Positions 61,502 through 64,000 of a stretch of 64,000 bases of DNA are shown here, piece by piece. Origin of the DNA: Onchocerca lupi. Lineage: Eukaryota; Nematoda; Chromadorea; Rhabditida; Onchocercidae. Where the stretch lies: assembly GCA_028564675.1 (NCBI GenBank), contig JAOVVO010000009.1, positions 124,001-188,000 of the forward strand, in the 5' to 3' direction. Below the pieces are notes generated by a model that saw only the letters and a list, made by a program, of their open reading frames with translations, did no database searches and was not told the DNA's origin. The position numbers were made by a program, and so were the translations under genes. Positions within the stretch are counted from its first letter, which is position 1, and the number at the start of each line of letters is the position of its first letter.

Positions 61502-63578
61502 CTAGCTGGACCGGCCGCCACGCGTTGCGTGCCCGAGTCCAGTTAGTTTATTTTGAAAAAAAAATGTAAATTTTTTTCGTTCAAAATCATAAATCTCGGA
61601 AAATTCTTATCTATTGCTTTGAAATTTTGATACAACGTTGCATTGGAATATGCGCATGTTATATACTTTTTATATAAATGCACTGCTGTGGCTAAGTCTG
61701 ATTAAGTGGAAAATGTTGTGGACAAAAATTTGATTGAATTGAAATTTGGACTCAATCTGGTTGGACTAGGAATTGCTTCTTCCTCTATTATGACTCGCCC
61801 AGGTCAGCAATAGATGTCGGGAAAGTCTTCTATATCTTGTATGACAAAAACAAATCGTATTGAGAATAGAATTTAATAGACTGGTGGAAGAGTGATTCTT
61901 CCTAACAAAAAATTATCAGGGAATATCCAGTCAAATTGATCATTGGATTATTCTTTCCTTCGTCGTTCGTATAAATACTGCTCAACTGAATTGTCGGATT
62001 GTTGCTACTGCAGTGTCGCTTTGAACTCCACTCTTGATATTGCTATGTCGATCTAAGAACTCCGAACTTGAACTTGAATTCCAGCTCCAAGTTCTATTCT
62101 TTTAAATATTTTCGGGGTTCCTCATTCTTCCCTGATTTTCATTGTGTCGCCTCTTGCTTTGTTGGTCTCACTTTGTTTATCTATGAATTGGAGCGTTTTG
62201 GTGGTAAATATGTTTATCCTCTTGGCAAACATATTTGTCCTTTTGGCTGCAAGCATGTTTGTCATCCTTTGAAACTATATTGGGCCACTTGACCTTTAGC
62301 ACTCCTTGGTTTACAATAATTGACATCTTTCGACTTTCGCTGACAGAAAAGAGAAAAAAAAAGGGAAAGCGCACGTTTCTAAAATGTTTAGTTTCACAAT
62401 GCTTGTGCTTAAACAATATTTTTTGTTTTCTTGTCTGTCTAGATATAGAGATTTATCTGGTTTGCAGACTCTAGAACATGCAACATATAATTTTCATGTG
62501 AGAAATCACGAGTCTAGATCTAAACCGCACAAATCTAAAGACTGGTCCCGAGTTTTGTTGACGGTGATTGCAAACGTCAATCGAATTGGGAATTGCAATC
62601 TCTCAAATTGAAATGACATATCCATTGGAATCATATGAATGCAGGAAATGAGAATATCTTCATTTTTAAAAGGTCTTGTCAAAAATGTTGCTTGTACGAC
62701 ATTGCTCATTAATTTTCTTAATGCAAGTCGCGCGCCGTTACAAGGCTTTGGCTCACTGATAATTCGCAACATGATAATTGGCAGCCGATTTTCAATTGCA
62801 GTATGTGCGGTGGCATCCCTGATAGATCGAATGAATTCGAAAATTCTGTTGGATAATTAATCGCTTCATCTGTTTCCACAAAAGTGTCGACGGACTTGTA
62901 GTGATTGCCTCGTTTTGAATGTTAGACTGAATAATATTGTTAAGTTCGTCGACGTCTTGTTCTTGCCCGCTAAAATAGCTCTTCAATCAGCCAATCACGA
63001 TTCTTATAATTGTTTGAAGTCGGGAAATACTTTTTCAATCAATTTTTTTTACGTCACTAAATCGCAGAAGTTATTAGGCAATGAAATTCCTCCTGAGGTC
63101 AGATCAACCGGCATCTTTCCTTTCCAATTTCCACAACTGATGTGAGAATATCTCAGGTGATCGGCCGTTTTACAGTTGGACACGCATACTTGCATTTAAT
63201 TTTAACGTCTTTATATGTCGCATCAAAATAGAAATTGAATGTGACTGAACTTGAACTCCTGCTCCCGCAGAACTGTGTGACTAAGTTACGAAGTCCTGAT
63301 CTTTTACATCCTTCGGGGTTTCGCCTCCTCCAGCATGTCATCTTATGATTGGCTGACCTCACACTTTATTATAGAAAGTAGGCGTTATCAATAGATTTAG
63401 TCCGCTCGCTTATTTTTACTTTGTCACCGGTATGACAGATAAAAAAAAAGGTAGGTATATCTATACAGAAACACGTGCCTATCCGAATACAATGTTTAAA
63501 ATTTCAAAGCAATCGGTGGAGAAGTTACAACGTTGTGATGAAAGTAACAACGAACTTTCACATTTTTATTTATATAGA
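61502..63578 (-). mobile_element. Helitron, degenerate, both ends recognisable (about 2.08 kb)
   Basis: On the minus strand it begins TCTATATAAATAAAAATG at 63578, preceded by host A, and ends at 61502 with a GC-rich hairpin (GGACTCGGGCACGC ... GCGTGGCGGCCGGTCC) and CCAGCTAG followed by host T. TC start, hairpin and CTAG end, and insertion between A and T without target duplication are the Helitron rules. Inside is the C-terminal part of a Pif1-type helicase in broken frames. Related fragments lie at 36.3-38.2 kb. It sits upstream of the Drosha core, between it and exons at 63.65-64 kb. Confidence 0.8.
62400..63110 (-). pseudogene. Pif1-like Helitron helicase remnant
   Basis: Minus-strand pieces in several frames match the end of Helitron Rep/Helicase proteins: an FPNNFC.LVT-like block (about 63080), KNRDWL/ILAGKN (about 63000), QDVDELNNIIQSNIQNEA (62900-62960), an 88-codon frame at 62506-62772 (GARLALRKLMSNVVQATFLT, RLQFPIRLTFAITVNKT) and KLYVACSRV (about 62490). 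The conserved NKAQGQS helicase block reads NKTRDQS and stops interrupt it, so it is inactive. Confidence 0.8.
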
Positions 63579-63652
63579 TTGTGAATCAAATTCCTCATCA
63601 TTACTATAAATTTCTCTTAACAAAAAATTTAATAAGAAATGATGAAGACTAC

Positions 63653-64000
63653 CTTGTTCTATTTCACTTTCACCACTACTAGACTGTTCACGTCTTCGTT
63701 TTCTGTGCCGTTTCTTTGTCTTCTTCCAGCTATCTTTCTTGTGTTTTCTGTGTTCGTCATCATTACTGTCACAACTACAGATAAAAAAACTCCAAATTTT
63801 TTGAAAGCTTTTATCATAAACTAATCTTTCCATCATAAATCATATGATGGGGACTTCCACTAAATTAGCAAGGTCTAGAATTTAAAAATGTAGTCATTTA
63901 CTTACTTAAATTCTTCATCGCTGACATTTAGTGGTTTCGCGGAAGATGTCCCAGAGTCCGATACTGACATATGAATGGTAGCATCAGATACCGCAACTTC
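63653..64000 (-). CDS. RS/acid-rich upstream exons, probably 5' Drosha or a neighbouring gene (runs off the edge)
   Basis: Two exons are clear: 63906-64000 and beyond (SDSGTSSAKPLNVSDEEF, ending TTTAA/GTAAGT) and 63653-63774 (40 codons, basic KKTKKRHRKRRREQSSSGES, between a TGTAG acceptor and a CAAG/GTAGTC donor). They join in phase. A Ser- and basic-rich N-terminus is expected for Drosha, but I find no in-phase junction from 63653 to 61334 across the Helitron. A possible third exon (IYSNDEEFDSQ) runs straight into the Helitron's left end at 63578. They may be the original Drosha N-terminus, a second transcript, or another gene. Confidence 0.6.

Noticed and set aside
1..64000. CRISPR arrays, bacterial operons, origins or rRNA genes
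   Set aside because: No repeat-spacer pattern, Shine-Dalgarno-led gene rows or rRNA sequence. The DNA is clearly eukaryotic.

Overview
The window is AT-rich eukaryotic DNA from a nematode, most likely a filarial worm. This is inferred from many short exons split by small introns with T-rich acceptors ending in CAG or TAG, start codons often a few bases after such an acceptor (the pattern of spliced-leader trans-splicing), and protein sequences that look nematode-like. Gene models below were built by hand from splice signals, reading phase and family motifs. Most of the better ones have many short exons, so single open frames are a poor guide here.

Region by region. 0-3.4 kb: two plus-strand genes of unknown function, and a near-perfect hairpin at the extreme left. 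3.76-7.8 kb: a decayed BEL/Pao LTR retrotransposon on the minus strand. 9.6-11.5 kb: a glycoprotein-hormone alpha-like secreted cystine-knot gene (FLR-2/GPA2 type), minus strand, that no long open frame reveals. 12-13.4 kb: exon-like pieces of an unresolved minus gene. 15 kb: a two-exon 43-residue gene. 19.2-22.3 kb: small minus-strand nematode genes, two of them fully phased. 25.9-29.85 kb: a complete 11-exon class 3 (fatty) aldehyde dehydrogenase. 30-38.8 kb: small genes, fragments, and Helitron-derived repeats. 38.9-41.9 kb: a pentatricopeptide-like gene. 44-53.2 kb: a 25-exon LRPPRC-like mitochondrial RNA-binding protein and a small gene just downstream of it. 54.4-61.3 kb: the complete core of Drosha, the nuclear microRNA-processing RNase III. 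61.5-63.58 kb: a Helitron with both termini recognisable, lying between the Drosha core and RS/acid-rich exons that run off the right edge.

Functional themes. Drosha makes pre-microRNAs, and two long hairpins in this window (9-78 and 43338-43434) are candidates for such precursors. The LRPPRC-like and pentatricopeptide-like genes point to mitochondrial RNA handling. The aldehyde dehydrogenase, with its C-terminal membrane anchor, belongs to microsomal or peroxisomal fatty-aldehyde detoxification. The rest are small nematode proteins with no assigned role. Large stretches (about 7.8-9.6, 13.4-15.0, 15.3-19.2 and 22.4-25.8 kb) show no convincing gene.
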